Origin: Akkermansiaceae bacterium
GTDB lineage: Bacteria; Verrucomicrobiota; Verrucomicrobiia; Verrucomicrobiales; Akkermansiaceae
Assembly: GCA_030725745.1 (NCBI GenBank)
Contig: JANRFH010000030.1
Location: 1 to 64,000, forward strand
DNA length: 64,000 nt
Reading direction: 5' to 3'
Shown here: positions 37,687 to 48,019 of the stretch, piece by piece
Layout: each line of letters begins with the position of its first letter
How positions within the stretch are numbered: the stretch's first letter is position 1
Position numbers and translations under genes: made by a program
The notes under the pieces: generated by a model
Told to the model about the DNA's origin: nothing
The model's input: only the letters and a program-made list of their open reading frames with translations
Databases searched by the model: none

Positions 37687-37839
37687 CGAAGGCAGGGACT
37701 TTTCATCCCTAAAAGCCCGTATCTCACGGAGCGATTCATCCACTCGTTGGGCTCCCGTGGATTGAGCCGCTAGATATGGACGACTCGGAATCGGAGCAGA
37801 GCGGAGATGGCCAACGGCAAAGATCGTCCCTGCCTTTCG
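37687..37839. repeat. MITE-like element bounded by inverted repeats
   Basis: CGAAGGCAGGGAC (37687-37699) is inverted as GTCCCTGCCTTTCG (37826-37839) with one extra T, enclosing about 126 bp between the pyk and leuS stop codons. The right part (GGCAAAGATCGTCCCTGCCT) resembles a segment between the two 63-bp repeats near 34960-34980 (GGCAAAGCCATCCCTGCCT). On the leuS strand the hairpin could also serve as a large terminator-like structure, though no T-tract was seen. Confidence 0.45.
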
Positions 37840-37841
37840 GC

Positions 37842-40367
<2,526 letters not shown>

Positions 40368-40402
40368 GGCGGGCGGGAAAGCTGCGGGATCATCCGCCCA
40401 TT

Positions 40403-40441
40403 GAAAAGAAAAACCCTGCCGCAGCAGGACGCCGGGCAGGG
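40403..40441 (-). terminator. Terminator of the thioredoxin-fold gene
   Basis: On the minus strand CCCTGCC (40441-40435) pairs with GGCAGGG (40420-40414), followed by TTTTTCTTTTC. It precedes leuS, so leuS needs its own promoter in or after this region. Confidence 0.75.
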
Positions 40442-40464
40442 TCGGTAAACGGTTGGAGAATTTC

Positions 40465-40923
40465 TCAGTCGAGATCCTTCTTCTCGAGCGCTTCGTCGAG
40501 ATGCCCGAGGAACTTTTCTACATCAGGATATGCTGAAGCGAAAAAGCGGTCGAATTCCTTCCCTTCACTATCCAGCAAGATGACGGTCGGGTATCCCTCG
40601 ATCTTGTATTCCTTGGCATAGGGCATGTTCTTTTTCTTCAGCTCTGGATCGCCTTTCGGGAAATCCAAGTGCACGAGGACAAATTTTTCGGAGGCAGCCG
40701 AGACAAACTCGTCTTTCGAAAAGACATTTTTTGCCATCATCTTGCAGGGAGGACACCAGTCAGAACCGGTGAATTCGAGCATCACTGCTTTGTTGTCCTT
40801 CTTGGCGATCTCGATGGCGGTCTCGACATTGGTTTCCCATCCTTCCGGAGCATTTGCAAATGCCGTGGAGACCATGGCTGAGGCGCAGAGCGCGGTGAGG
40901 GCGAGGTTGGTTATTGCTTTCAT
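40465..40923 (-). CDS. Periplasmic thioredoxin-fold protein
   Basis: 152 residues from the ATG at 40923; the longer frame from 41067 overlaps the divergent rdgB gene and lacks family similarity. Signal peptide at residues 1-24 (ending STAFANA). Thioredoxin fold with active site W56-C57-P-P-C60, then [12 protein letters not shown] with the cis-Pro. Resembles the Thioredoxin_7 / DUF255-like secreted reductases. Likely reduces or shuffles disulfides in the periplasm. Followed by an intrinsic terminator. Confidence 0.85.
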   Translation of the reverse strand: MKAITNLALTALCASAMVSTAFANAPEGWETNVETAIEIAKKDNKAVMLEFTGSDWCPPCKMMAKNVFSKDEFVSAASEKFVLVHLDFPKGDPELKKKNMPYAKEYKIEGYPTVILLDSEGKEFDRFFASAYPDVEKFLGHLDEALEKKDLD

Positions 40924-40995
40924 AATGGTGTTAGGCGTTTCCAAGGGCTCTTTTATTCTAAATTTCTTGGCTGACGCGAGAAAAACTGAAACTCC

Positions 40996-41607
40996 ATGAG
41001 TATGTCTGAGCTGCCAAAATTGATCCTCGCGACCCGCAACGCCCACAAAACCGAGGAAATCCGCCAAATTCTAGGTAATAAGTTTTCCATTACCGATGTG
41101 CGCTCATTTCCCGATCTCCCAGAAATCGAGGAAACCGGTACGACCTTCGTAGAAAACGCCCGACTCAAGGCCATGGGCATCAGCAAGCACGTGCCAGGCT
41201 GGGTGCTGGCGGATGATTCCGGACTCGAAGTCGATGCCCTCGGCGGTGCCCCCGGTGTCTGGTCGTCAAGCTTCGGCGGCGAGGAGGGTAACCATGCGAA
41301 AAACAACGCCCGGCTAGACCAGGAAATGGCCGGAAAGGAAAACCGCAGCGCACGATTCCGCTGCACGCTCTTCCTAGCGAAAGACGGGCGTGAGATCGGT
41401 GTTTTCTACGGAACGGTGGAGGGTAGAATAGCCGCTGAGGCCTCCGGTGAAGGCGGATTCGGCTACGATCCTCATTTCATCCCAGATGGTTACGAAATTC
41501 CCTTGGCAGAGCTGGGATCCGAGGTGAAAAACTCGCTCAGCCACCGCGCGAAAGCCATTTCTGCCCTCACTGAGTTCCTTGAAGATAAAGATTTGGAGGA
41601 ATTTTAA
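40996..41607 (+). CDS. rdgB: Non-canonical purine NTP pyrophosphatase (RdgB/HAM1)
   Basis: House-cleaning hydrolase that converts ITP, XTP and dITP to monophosphates. 203 residues with the substrate-binding start LATRNAHKTEEIR, the metal site region LADDSGLEVDALGGAPGVWS and C-terminal GGFGYDPHFIP plus SHRAKAISAL. An alternative ATG six bases downstream is possible. Divergent from the thioredoxin-fold gene. Confidence 0.96.
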   Translation: MSMSELPKLILATRNAHKTEEIRQILGNKFSITDVRSFPDLPEIEETGTTFVENARLKAMGISKHVPGWVLADDSGLEVDALGGAPGVWSSSFGGEEGNHAKNNARLDQEMAGKENRSARFRCTLFLAKDGREIGVFYGTVEGRIAAEASGEGGFGYDPHFIPDGYEIPLAELGSEVKNSLSHRAKAISALTEFLEDKDLEEF

Positions 41608-41650
41608 AAAATAGTTTGGAAAAGTTAAATAAATTCACTAGAATGCCCAT

Positions 41651-42172
41651 ATGAAAAGGTTTTCCTACCTCCTTTTGCTCATCCTTCCACTATTCGCCTT
41701 TCTCAGCTCCTGCTCGAGCCAGGTGAAGGCGAAACAACCTGTTTCCTACCGGTTCGATCACGGACGCACTGCAATGCTCAAGAACGGCATCGCCTATGCC
41801 CCGCGTAGTGCACCTGCTTACGTCAAAAAAGCTATCGCTGCGGGAAACCGCCTTCAGAACAAGCCCTACAAGTGGGGCGGTGGACATGCTAAGCACATTG
41901 ACAGTGGCTATGACTGCTCAGGCAGCGTCTCCTACGTCCTACGTGAAGCTGGTCTCTTGAAAGGGTCGATGACCTCACGTGGCTACTTCGAGTATGGGAA
42001 AAAAGGCGCAGGTGACTGGATCACCATATATTGCAGGGATGGCCATGTTTTCATGACCGTTGCAGGGCTTCGCCTTGATACAAGCACTGGCCGTAATCGC
42101 AGCGGTCCGCGCTGGAGCACCGCTACACGCCAAGGAAAAGGCCACGTGATGCGCCACCCACCCGGGCTCTAA
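41651..42172 (+). CDS. NlpC/P60-like lipoprotein
   Basis: 173 residues. Lipobox L-S-S-C21 after a hydrophobic signal marks a membrane lipoprotein. The peptidase-like region has KWGGGHAKHIDSGYDCSGS with catalytic Cys C89, and a likely His H132 in RDGHVFMTV. This is the papain-like NlpC/P60 arrangement, so it may hydrolyse peptidoglycan stem peptides; the third catalytic residue is not clear. Its stop overlaps the stop of the convergent HAD gene by 4 bp. Preceded by an AT-rich gap after rdgB. Confidence 0.75.
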   Translation: MKRFSYLLLLILPLFAFLSSCSSQVKAKQPVSYRFDHGRTAMLKNGIAYAPRSAPAYVKKAIAAGNRLQNKPYKWGGGHAKHIDSGYDCSGSVSYVLREAGLLKGSMTSRGYFEYGKKGAGDWITIYCRDGHVFMTVAGLRLDTSTGRNRSGPRWSTATRQGKGHVMRHPPGL

Positions 42173-42825
42173 TCCGGGAATAAAGCCAAATACATTTCCT
42201 CGAAATCCGAGAAAACCTTTTCAGCTGGGCTAAAATCCAGCGCTGAAGTCACGCGGTTCGGCACGATCCATGCCCGCATACCTGCTGCTTGCGCCGAGAT
42301 GAGACCGTTAAGCGAATCTTCGATCACTAGGCACTCTTCTGCAGCCAGCCCAAGTTTTCGCGCAGCCTCGAGATAAAGATCCGGTGCCGGCTTTATGCGG
42401 GGAGCATCCCCTCTGCATACGATTTCTTGGAAATGGTCGGTCAGCCCTAGCTTATCGAGCCAACCATCAACCCACGAGTGAGATGAACTCGAAACCACCG
42501 CTAGAGCCAGCCCGCGCCTCTGAGCTTCCGCCAGCGCCTCCCGAATCCCTCGCATGGCACCATACCCTTCGAGCTCCGCCCTGATCTCTACCTGCCTGTC
42601 CTCATCCATCGTTTTCCAGTCAAACCGACGTCCTGTCAGCTCTTCTAAATGGAGTTTTGGCGACCACGTATCGAAATCCGAACCGATGCAACGGCAATAC
42701 AGGGCAAGAGGTAAATCGTGTCCCTGCCGTTGGAAAGTTCTCAGCCACGCCTGATAGATAGCCCATTCCGTATCCACGATTACGCCATCAAAGTCAAAAA
42801 GCACAGCGAGTGGAGTCATGCCCAT
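42169..42825 (-). CDS. HAD-superfamily hydrolase, subfamily IA
   Basis: 218 residues from the ATG at 42825, which has GGAG five bases upstream; ATGs at 42858 and 42819 are alternatives. HAD motif I is LFDFDGVIVDTEW, motif II VVSSSSHSW, motif III is the Lys in RIKPAPDLYLEAA and motif IV VIEDSLNGL. The helical cap of type C1 fits phosphoglycolate phosphatase or beta-phosphoglucomutase-like enzymes. Motif I has Asp at +2 as required for phosphatases. Substrate unknown. Confidence 0.85.
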   Translation of the reverse strand: MGMTPLAVLFDFDGVIVDTEWAIYQAWLRTFQRQGHDLPLALYCRCIGSDFDTWSPKLHLEELTGRRFDWKTMDEDRQVEIRAELEGYGAMRGIREALAEAQRRGLALAVVSSSSHSWVDGWLDKLGLTDHFQEIVCRGDAPRIKPAPDLYLEAARKLGLAAEECLVIEDSLNGLISAQAAGMRAWIVPNRVTSALDFSPAEKVFSDFEEMYLALFPD

Positions 42826-42900
42826 GCAATCTCCGATCAACCGCTTACCAGCAAGCATTGATTCTTAAAGTCGTCCTAAATGTCAGGCTTTCGAATTTGA

Positions 42901-42929
42901 TTGTCATAATTGCGTCAAATTGGCATAAG
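42901..42929 (+). promoter_or_regulatory. Candidate sigma70 promoter
   Basis: TTGTCA (42901-42906), a 17-bp spacer and CATAAG (42924-42929), about 35 bp before the ATG of the small membrane protein at 42964. It would drive the run of small genes up to 44323. Confidence 0.4.
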
Positions 42930-42963
42930 CCCTGCGCCTTCCCACCATAATCACCCATCAAAA

Positions 42964-43146
42964 ATGAGTATCCGCCAATTCATCGGAGCGTCCTCCACCC
43001 TACTTCTCGTATGGCTGGGAGTTACTTTTTTCCACGAGGTGCCGGTCGGTCGATATCAACCCAAGGAAGCTAAAACTGCAGATCTGGGCGAAGATGCCAA
43101 AAAGGGCGAAACTGCAATTGTTTCCGTGGAAACCTCCGAAAACTGA
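42964..43146 (+). CDS. Small single-pass membrane protein
   Basis: 60 residues from the ATG at 42964 (an ATG at 42910 lies within the putative promoter). One hydrophobic segment (FIGASSTLLLVWLGVTFF) then a charged tail rich in Glu and Lys. 8 bp upstream of the CDGSH gene, so co-transcribed with it. No family recognised. Confidence 0.5.
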   Translation: MSIRQFIGASSTLLLVWLGVTFFHEVPVGRYQPKEAKTADLGEDAKKGETAIVSVETSEN

Positions 43147-43154
43147 TTTCCGAC

Positions 43155-43394
43155 ATGGCCGAAGAACCCATTTGCACCGCAAAAAGCCCGATCAAGATCG
43201 AGCTGGAGCCCGGAACCTATTGGTGGTGTTCCTGCGGACGCACGAGCCATACCCCTTTCTGCGACGGCTCCCACAAAGGAACAGGCCTCCAGCCGAAAAA
43301 AATCGAAATTTCTGAGAAAACCACCATGAGCCTCTGCCAGTGCAAGGCCACAGACAACGCCCCCCTCTGCGACGGCTCACATCGCGGCCTCTGA
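43155..43394 (+). CDS. CDGSH iron-sulfur protein with two clusters
   Basis: 79 residues with two CDGSH [2Fe-2S] motifs, ligands C25, C27, C36, H40 (CSCGRTSHTPFCDGSH) and C61, C63, C72, H76 (CQCKATDNAPLCDGSH). This is the class of short double-CDGSH proteins, resembling human MiNT and bacterial homologues. Such proteins handle iron-sulfur clusters or redox sensing; no target is apparent. Third in a run of small plus-strand genes. Confidence 0.92.
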   Translation: MAEEPICTAKSPIKIELEPGTYWWCSCGRTSHTPFCDGSHKGTGLQPKKIEISEKTTMSLCQCKATDNAPLCDGSHRGL

Positions 43395-43435
43395 GGCGAC
43401 TTGGGTGCTGCCCAAAAACAACCTTTTTTGTTACC

Positions 43436-44017
43436 ATGAGATTCTCTGGATCTTACCTCATCGCCGCATTTTTAGCGGTAGCCAGCTCTGGTTGTTTCCC
43501 TCTCAGTGATGGAAGCGATTGGAAAGGTGCGGTGAATCACCAAGTCAGCCAGCTCGGCTACCAAAATTGGATCATCATTACAGAAGCCTCGTTTCCAGCA
43601 CGCAACCGGCCTGGCTTCCGGCAGGTCACGGCAAGTGCGGAAGTCCCAGAAGTCGTGGACTATGTCCTCAACGCCCTCGAAGAAACCCAGCACGTGCGGC
43701 CGCGCATCTATACCACACGTGAAATGCGCTCTGTGGAAAACGACTTCGCACCAGGCATCGAGGACATGAGAAAACGAATCGCGGCTTCACTCCACGGCCA
43801 CGAGCCGACAGAGCTGGATCAGCAATCGCTCATCACCCTCATCGACGCCGCGAACAAGGACTACGAGGTGCTAATCATTCGCACGCCGACCGCACTTCCC
43901 TATACCTCCGTTTTCATGGAATTGCAGCCCGGCTACTGGGATGCGGAATCTGAAGACCGCCTACGTGGGAGAATTGAGAACGAAAAGCGGGAAAAACTTT
44001 CCCAGCCAACTCCCTAG
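43436..44017 (+). CDS. Lipoprotein with RbsD/FucU-like fold, active site altered
   Basis: 193 residues from the ATG at 43436; the open frame from 43340 overlaps the CDGSH gene. The N-terminal signal ends at a lipobox-like VASSGC20. The rest recalls the RbsD/FucU sugar mutarotases: LGYQNWIIITEASFPARN corresponds to the family's GHGD-I-DA-FP segment, followed by VPEVVDYVLNAL. The catalytic His and Asp of that segment are Tyr and Asn here, so sugar mutarotation is doubtful. The family call is by pattern, not alignment. Possibly a sugar-binding or structural lipoprotein. Confidence 0.55.
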   Translation: MRFSGSYLIAAFLAVASSGCFPLSDGSDWKGAVNHQVSQLGYQNWIIITEASFPARNRPGFRQVTASAEVPEVVDYVLNALEETQHVRPRIYTTREMRSVENDFAPGIEDMRKRIAASLHGHEPTELDQQSLITLIDAANKDYEVLIIRTPTALPYTSVFMELQPGYWDAESEDRLRGRIENEKREKLSQPTP

Positions 44018-44032
44018 GCACACACTTGCTTC

Positions 44033-44323
44033 GTGACCCGTAACGAACTTCTCAAAATTGAGCGCGAAGCTGCATGGATTGGTGATGCCATTCTCGCCCT
44101 CTACGCACGCGAATTTGTCCTCCGCGAGCGCGGCTGCATGGATGGTGTCTGGTTCACCCACCTTACCTCCAACGAATTCCTTAGTGCCTTCGGCAACCCG
44201 ACAAGCGTCGAGGCCAAAATCGGCAACATCTACCGCGCCGAGGGTCTTGCTCCCGCTCATGCCTATATTGAAGAACAATTTCTTCCGCTCTTCAGGAAGC
44301 AGATCCTAAAGAAAATGAAGTGA
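44033..44323 (+). CDS. Mini-RNase III-like protein
   Basis: 96 residues, GTG start, 15 bp after the RbsD-like gene. It looks like a short RNase III-type domain: EREAAWIGDAILALYARE matches the family's first helix (A-x-x-GDA-L), and GNPTSVEAKIGNIYRAEGL corresponds to the second conserved helix (Glu, Lys and Asn-rich). No dsRNA-binding domain. Mini-III (MrnC) in firmicutes processes 23S rRNA, but is longer (~140 residues). The usual Glu and Asp metal ligands are only partly visible, so activity is uncertain. Confidence 0.6.
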   Translation: MTRNELLKIEREAAWIGDAILALYAREFVLRERGCMDGVWFTHLTSNEFLSAFGNPTSVEAKIGNIYRAEGLAPAHAYIEEQFLPLFRKQILKKMK

Positions 44324-44384
44324 GTGATCGATAATTCGAATCAGAGTTTATGGAGAAGAGTCCGTCTCCTTAGGCGGCAAAACA

Positions 44385-44415
44385 AAAAAGCCCTCCCGCG
44401 TTTCCGCAGGAGGGC
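44385..44415 (-). terminator. Terminator of rpoA-rplQ
   Basis: GCCCTCC and GGAGGGC form a stem around 12 nt, followed on the minus strand by TTTTTTG. It lies 28 bp after the rplQ stop. Confidence 0.85.
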
Positions 44416-44442
44416 TTGATAATTTTTTAAGTAGTAGGATTC

Positions 44443-44943
44443 TTACTCAGCGTCAGCTGCGGCAGGCTCCTCTTCTTTCTTAGCTGCGACCTTTTTCTTG
44501 GCTGCTTTTTTCGCAGGCTTCTTGGCCTCAGGCTCTGGAGTTTCCTCGGCTACGATCTCTTCGATCTCATCCTCGGCTCCGAGCTCAGGAAGATCGACCC
44601 ACTCGATGACAGCCATCGGAGCGGCGTCGGTCATGCGCTGGCCGAGTTTTGTGATGCGGCAGTAACCGCCTGGACGATCACCCGTGTTTGGCGCGACTAC
44701 GTCGAACAGCTTCGTCACTGCATCCTTCTGACGAAGGAATGCGATGGCGAGACGGCGTGAGTGCAGGTCGTTGCGCTTTGCTTGAGTTACCAATTTTTCG
44801 GCGACAGGGCGCAGTGCCTTGGCTTTTCCAAATGTGGTTCTGATGCGTCCATGTTCGATCAGGCTGCAAGCAAGGTTTGCGAGCAGAGATTTGCGGTGGG
44901 CGGTGTTGCGTTTAAGCTTAGTGGTATTGCGGCGATGTCTCAT
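44443..44943 (-). CDS. rplQ: 50S ribosomal protein L17 with charged C-terminal tail
   Basis: 166 residues. The first ~118 are L17 (MRHRRNTTKLKRNTAHRKSL start, and AIAFLRQKDAVTKLF). The last ~45 residues are a low-complexity tail of Glu, Lys, Ala and Pro, absent from E. coli L17 (127 residues). Located 38 bp after rpoA on the same strand, and ended by a terminator. Confidence 0.97.
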   Translation of the reverse strand: MRHRRNTTKLKRNTAHRKSLLANLACSLIEHGRIRTTFGKAKALRPVAEKLVTQAKRNDLHSRRLAIAFLRQKDAVTKLFDVVAPNTGDRPGGYCRITKLGQRMTDAAPMAVIEWVDLPELGAEDEIEEIVAEETPEPEAKKPAKKAAKKKVAAKKEEEPAAADAE

Positions 44944-44981
44944 CGGTGGCTTCCGTTAGTGGTTTAGATAATGGGTGTGAC

Positions 44982-46070
44982 TTATTCGTCGAGGTTCTGT
45001 GCGATGAGATCGGCAAGGCCGACCGGTGCTTCGTCTTCCGCACCGAGGCGTGGGCCGCGTGCTGCGACGGAGCTGCCGGTGAGGAGCGAAGGCTCGAAGG
45101 ACATGCCAAGGCCAAGGCCGAGCTCGACGAGCTTGTCCTTGATCTCGTTGAGGGACTTCTTGCCGAAGTTGCGGTATTTGAGCATTTCTGCTTCCGACTT
45201 CATGGCAAGCTGGCCAACGGAGGTGATGTTCGCGTTGTTCAGGCAGTTCGCCGCGCGGACGGAAAGCTCGATCTCGTTGACGGACATGTTCAGAAGCTTC
45301 TTGAGAGCAGCGTTCTCTTCGCTGGACTCGGCAGGTGCTTCCTCGAAGTCCACTGCGTTTTCGTCGTAGTTGACGAAGACGTCGAGGTGATGACGAAGGA
45401 TGGCGGATGCTTGCAGCAGCGCGTCCTGTGGAGTGATGCGTCCGTCAGTCCAGATGTCTAGCGTGAGCTTGTCGTAATCGGTCATCTGACCGACGCGGGT
45501 GGTGTCCACGGAGTATTTTACGCGGGTCACTGGGGAGAAGATGGAGTCAATAGCGATGACGCCGATTGGCTGATCCTTACGCTTGTTTTCGTCTCCGGTA
45601 GAGAAACCGCGGCCTACGCGAACTTCGAATTCGCAATCGAACTTCACCTTCTTGTCGAGGGTGCAGATGATCTGATCCTTGTTAACGACGGAGTAGATGT
45701 TGTCGTCTAGGATGTCGCCTGCGGTGATGACGCCGTCTTTCTCCACCTTGATGGAAAGGATGCGCGGTTCCTTATCGTTGTGGGCGAACTTCACCTTCTT
45801 GAGGTTCAGGACGATGTCCGTGACGTCTTCAACGACGCCAGGGAGGCTGGAAAATTCGTGTTGCACACCGGCGATACGCACGGATGTGATGGATGCGCCC
45901 TCAAGCGAGGAAAGCAGAACGCGGCGAAGGGAATTCCCGACGGTGTGGCCGTAGCCGCGCTCGAAGGGTTCCGCAACGAATTGCGCGAATGTGTCTGATG
46001 CTGTGTCCTCGTTGCGAACGAGGCGGTTTGGTAGCTCGAAGCGAGCAAGTGTGGTCGTTGTTGTTGACAT
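44982..46070 (-). CDS. rpoA: DNA-directed RNA polymerase subunit alpha
   Basis: 362 residues. The N-terminal domain has the assembly region AEPFERGYGHTVGNSLRRVLLSS. The C-terminal domain (about 260-325) has SVRAANCLNNANITSVGQLA and RNFGKKSLNEIKDKL, with DNA- and activator-contacting residues. A ~35-residue Gly/Ala/Glu tail extends beyond the E. coli length (329). Only rplQ follows; upstream there is no rpsM, rpsK or rpsD, so this pair is detached from the ribosomal operon. Confidence 0.98.
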   Translation of the reverse strand: MSTTTTTLARFELPNRLVRNEDTASDTFAQFVAEPFERGYGHTVGNSLRRVLLSSLEGASITSVRIAGVQHEFSSLPGVVEDVTDIVLNLKKVKFAHNDKEPRILSIKVEKDGVITAGDILDDNIYSVVNKDQIICTLDKKVKFDCEFEVRVGRGFSTGDENKRKDQPIGVIAIDSIFSPVTRVKYSVDTTRVGQMTDYDKLTLDIWTDGRITPQDALLQASAILRHHLDVFVNYDENAVDFEEAPAESSEENAALKKLLNMSVNEIELSVRAANCLNNANITSVGQLAMKSEAEMLKYRNFGKKSLNEIKDKLVELGLGLGMSFEPSLLTGSSVAARGPRLGAEDEAPVGLADLIAQNLDE

Positions 46071-46286
46071 GTATCTTTTTTGTTGCCGGGTTTCCCTCTC
46101 GCGAGCCGTGCCTTTACAGACACAGAGGACCGACGGCGGTTATTCTGTTTTGCTCGCGGGGCGCGAAGAGAATCGTTCCGGGGAGTTCTTGCAACGTTTT
46201 TTATGCCAAATCAGGCGATTCCTCGCCGTTTTTGCGCTGTTTTCTTCGAATATGCTTGGATTCATGCGATTTGAACGGTTTTATGA

Positions 46287-46574
46287 ATGTCCAGTTCTTT
46301 TCCCACTCTGAACATGAAGTCGAAGAAAAATCTAACCCGATTCACTTACGAGAACGCTGCTTTCGAAGGTTGGCGTCTATGTATAAGCCGCGGCGGTAAT
46401 ACATTCACCAAGTATTTCCCCGATAAAAAGTTTGGCAGTGCAAAGAAGTCACTCGATTCAGCAGAGGTCGCATTAGTGCAGATCAAGTTGATCTTGGAGA
46501 ACGGCACCAAGGTCAAAGGAAAGCCAAGCCCTGCGACGGTGAAGAAGGCCGAAAAGCTCCTCGCTAAGCTCTAA
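46287..46574 (+). CDS. AP2-like domain small protein
   Basis: 95 residues (86 if the ATG at 46314 is used). The core GWRLCISRGGNTFTKYFPDKKFGS with the following helix (AKKSLDSAEVALVQIK) matches the three-strand plus helix layout of bacterial AP2-type DNA-binding domains. No integrase or HNH domain is attached. C-terminal 20 residues are Lys-rich. It is divergent from rpoA and 47 bp before the photolyase gene. A DNA-binding role is inferred only from the fold pattern. Confidence 0.6.
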   Translation: MSSSFPTLNMKSKKNLTRFTYENAAFEGWRLCISRGGNTFTKYFPDKKFGSAKKSLDSAEVALVQIKLILENGTKVKGKPSPATVKKAEKLLAKL

Positions 46575-46621
46575 TCGCTTTTTTGCGGTTTCCAGGTAGG
46601 CAAAGGATGCTTTAGTCCAGC

Positions 46622-48019
46622 ATGCCTTGCGTCATTCATTGGTTCCGTCGCGATCTTCGTATTGCCGATAACACCGCCCTATATCACGCCTCTTCCACTG
46701 GAAAGTCCGTCATCCCGGTCTATGTCCTTAGCGATTGGAAAAATGCGCACCACTGGACTGGGGCAAACCGACAGCACTTTCTATGCGGCTGTCTGGATTC
46801 CCTATCGAAAAACCTATCAACCGTCGATGGTCGCCTCATTATGCGTGAGGGCGATGCCGTGGATGCCCTTTTGACCCTCGCTGGGGAAGCAGGAGCCAGT
46901 GCCATCTATTTCAACCGCGATCCCGATCCCTTCGGGAAAATAGTCGAGGAACGCCTGAGCGAGCGATGCCGCGAATCAGGCATCGAATGCCACGGCTACG
47001 ACGACATCGCCCTGCACAACCCCACCGAAATCTACACCCAGTCGGAAAAGCCCTACAAAGTCTTCACCCCCTATTCGCGGAACTGGCTTTCGAAGGACAA
47101 GCCATCCCCCCTTCCAAAACCCTCATCTCTCAACACACCCAGCGGTATCAAGTCACTCGATTTGCCAGATGTATCGCGCTGGGGCTTGGAAAAACCCTCC
47201 GCTGACCTCCCGGAGCCGGGCGAACGTGCGGCTAGGGAGCGCATGAAAAACGCTGTCTCTAACATCATCCACCGCTACGACGCTCTGCGCGACATCCCCT
47301 CCGAAGAAGCTACCTCACGAATCTCCCAGGATCTCCGTTACGGCCTCATCTCTATCCGCACGCTTTACGCAAAAATCGCCGAGCAGCATCGTGAGGCACG
47401 CGGAAGCTCACGGGATTCCATCGACATTTACATCAAAGAACTGGCGTGGCGCGAATTCTACTTCGCCATCCTCCACCACTTCCCACACGTCCTTGATCAT
47501 GAGTTCAACCAAGATTGGAAAGGTCTGCCGTGGGAGGAGCCGGGCGAGAATTTCGAGAAATGGAAGAAAGGCGAGACTGGATTTCCCATCGTCGATGCCG
47601 GGATGCGCCAGCTCCTCAAGACCGGCTTCATGCACAACCGCGTCCGCATGATCACCGCCATGTTCCTAACAAAAGATCTCCACATCGACTGGAAGCTCGG
47701 TGAATCCCATTTCATGCAGCACCTCACCGATGGCGAAATCGCTTCCAACAACGGCGGCTGGCAATGGTCTGCCGGCACTGGCGCGGATGCAGCACCCTAC
47801 TTCCGAATCCAAAACCCATGGTCGCAAACTGCCCGTTACGATCCACAGGGGAAATACATCAAACGCTGGATCCCGGAGCTGAAAGATGTGCCACCGAAGA
47901 AATTCCAAGCCCCACCTGAAGACGATAAACCCATCGCCGAGGGCTATCCCCTCCCCTGCGTAAACCACAAAGATGAGCGGGAAAAGACCCTCGCGATTTT
48001 CAAGAGGCACCGGGGATGA
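46622..48019 (+). CDS. phrB: Deoxyribodipyrimidine photolyase, class I
   Basis: 465-residue FAD blue-light enzyme that splits cyclobutane pyrimidine dimers. N-terminal Rossmann-like antenna domain (HWFRRDLRIADNTAL), then the FAD domain with KGETGFPIVDAGMRQL, NRVRMITAMFLTKDL and SHFMQHLTDGEIASNNGGWQW. The last segment and the PYFRIQNPWSQ motif are those of CPD photolyases, not cryptochromes. Terminal 20 bp overlap the convergent hypothetical gene. Confidence 0.96.
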   Translation: MPCVIHWFRRDLRIADNTALYHASSTGKSVIPVYVLSDWKNAHHWTGANRQHFLCGCLDSLSKNLSTVDGRLIMREGDAVDALLTLAGEAGASAIYFNRDPDPFGKIVEERLSERCRESGIECHGYDDIALHNPTEIYTQSEKPYKVFTPYSRNWLSKDKPSPLPKPSSLNTPSGIKSLDLPDVSRWGLEKPSADLPEPGERAARERMKNAVSNIIHRYDALRDIPSEEATSRISQDLRYGLISIRTLYAKIAEQHREARGSSRDSIDIYIKELAWREFYFAILHHFPHVLDHEFNQDWKGLPWEEPGENFEKWKKGETGFPIVDAGMRQLLKTGFMHNRVRMITAMFLTKDLHIDWKLGESHFMQHLTDGEIASNNGGWQWSAGTGADAAPYFRIQNPWSQTARYDPQGKYIKRWIPELKDVPPKKFQAPPEDDKPIAEGYPLPCVNHKDEREKTLAIFKRHRG

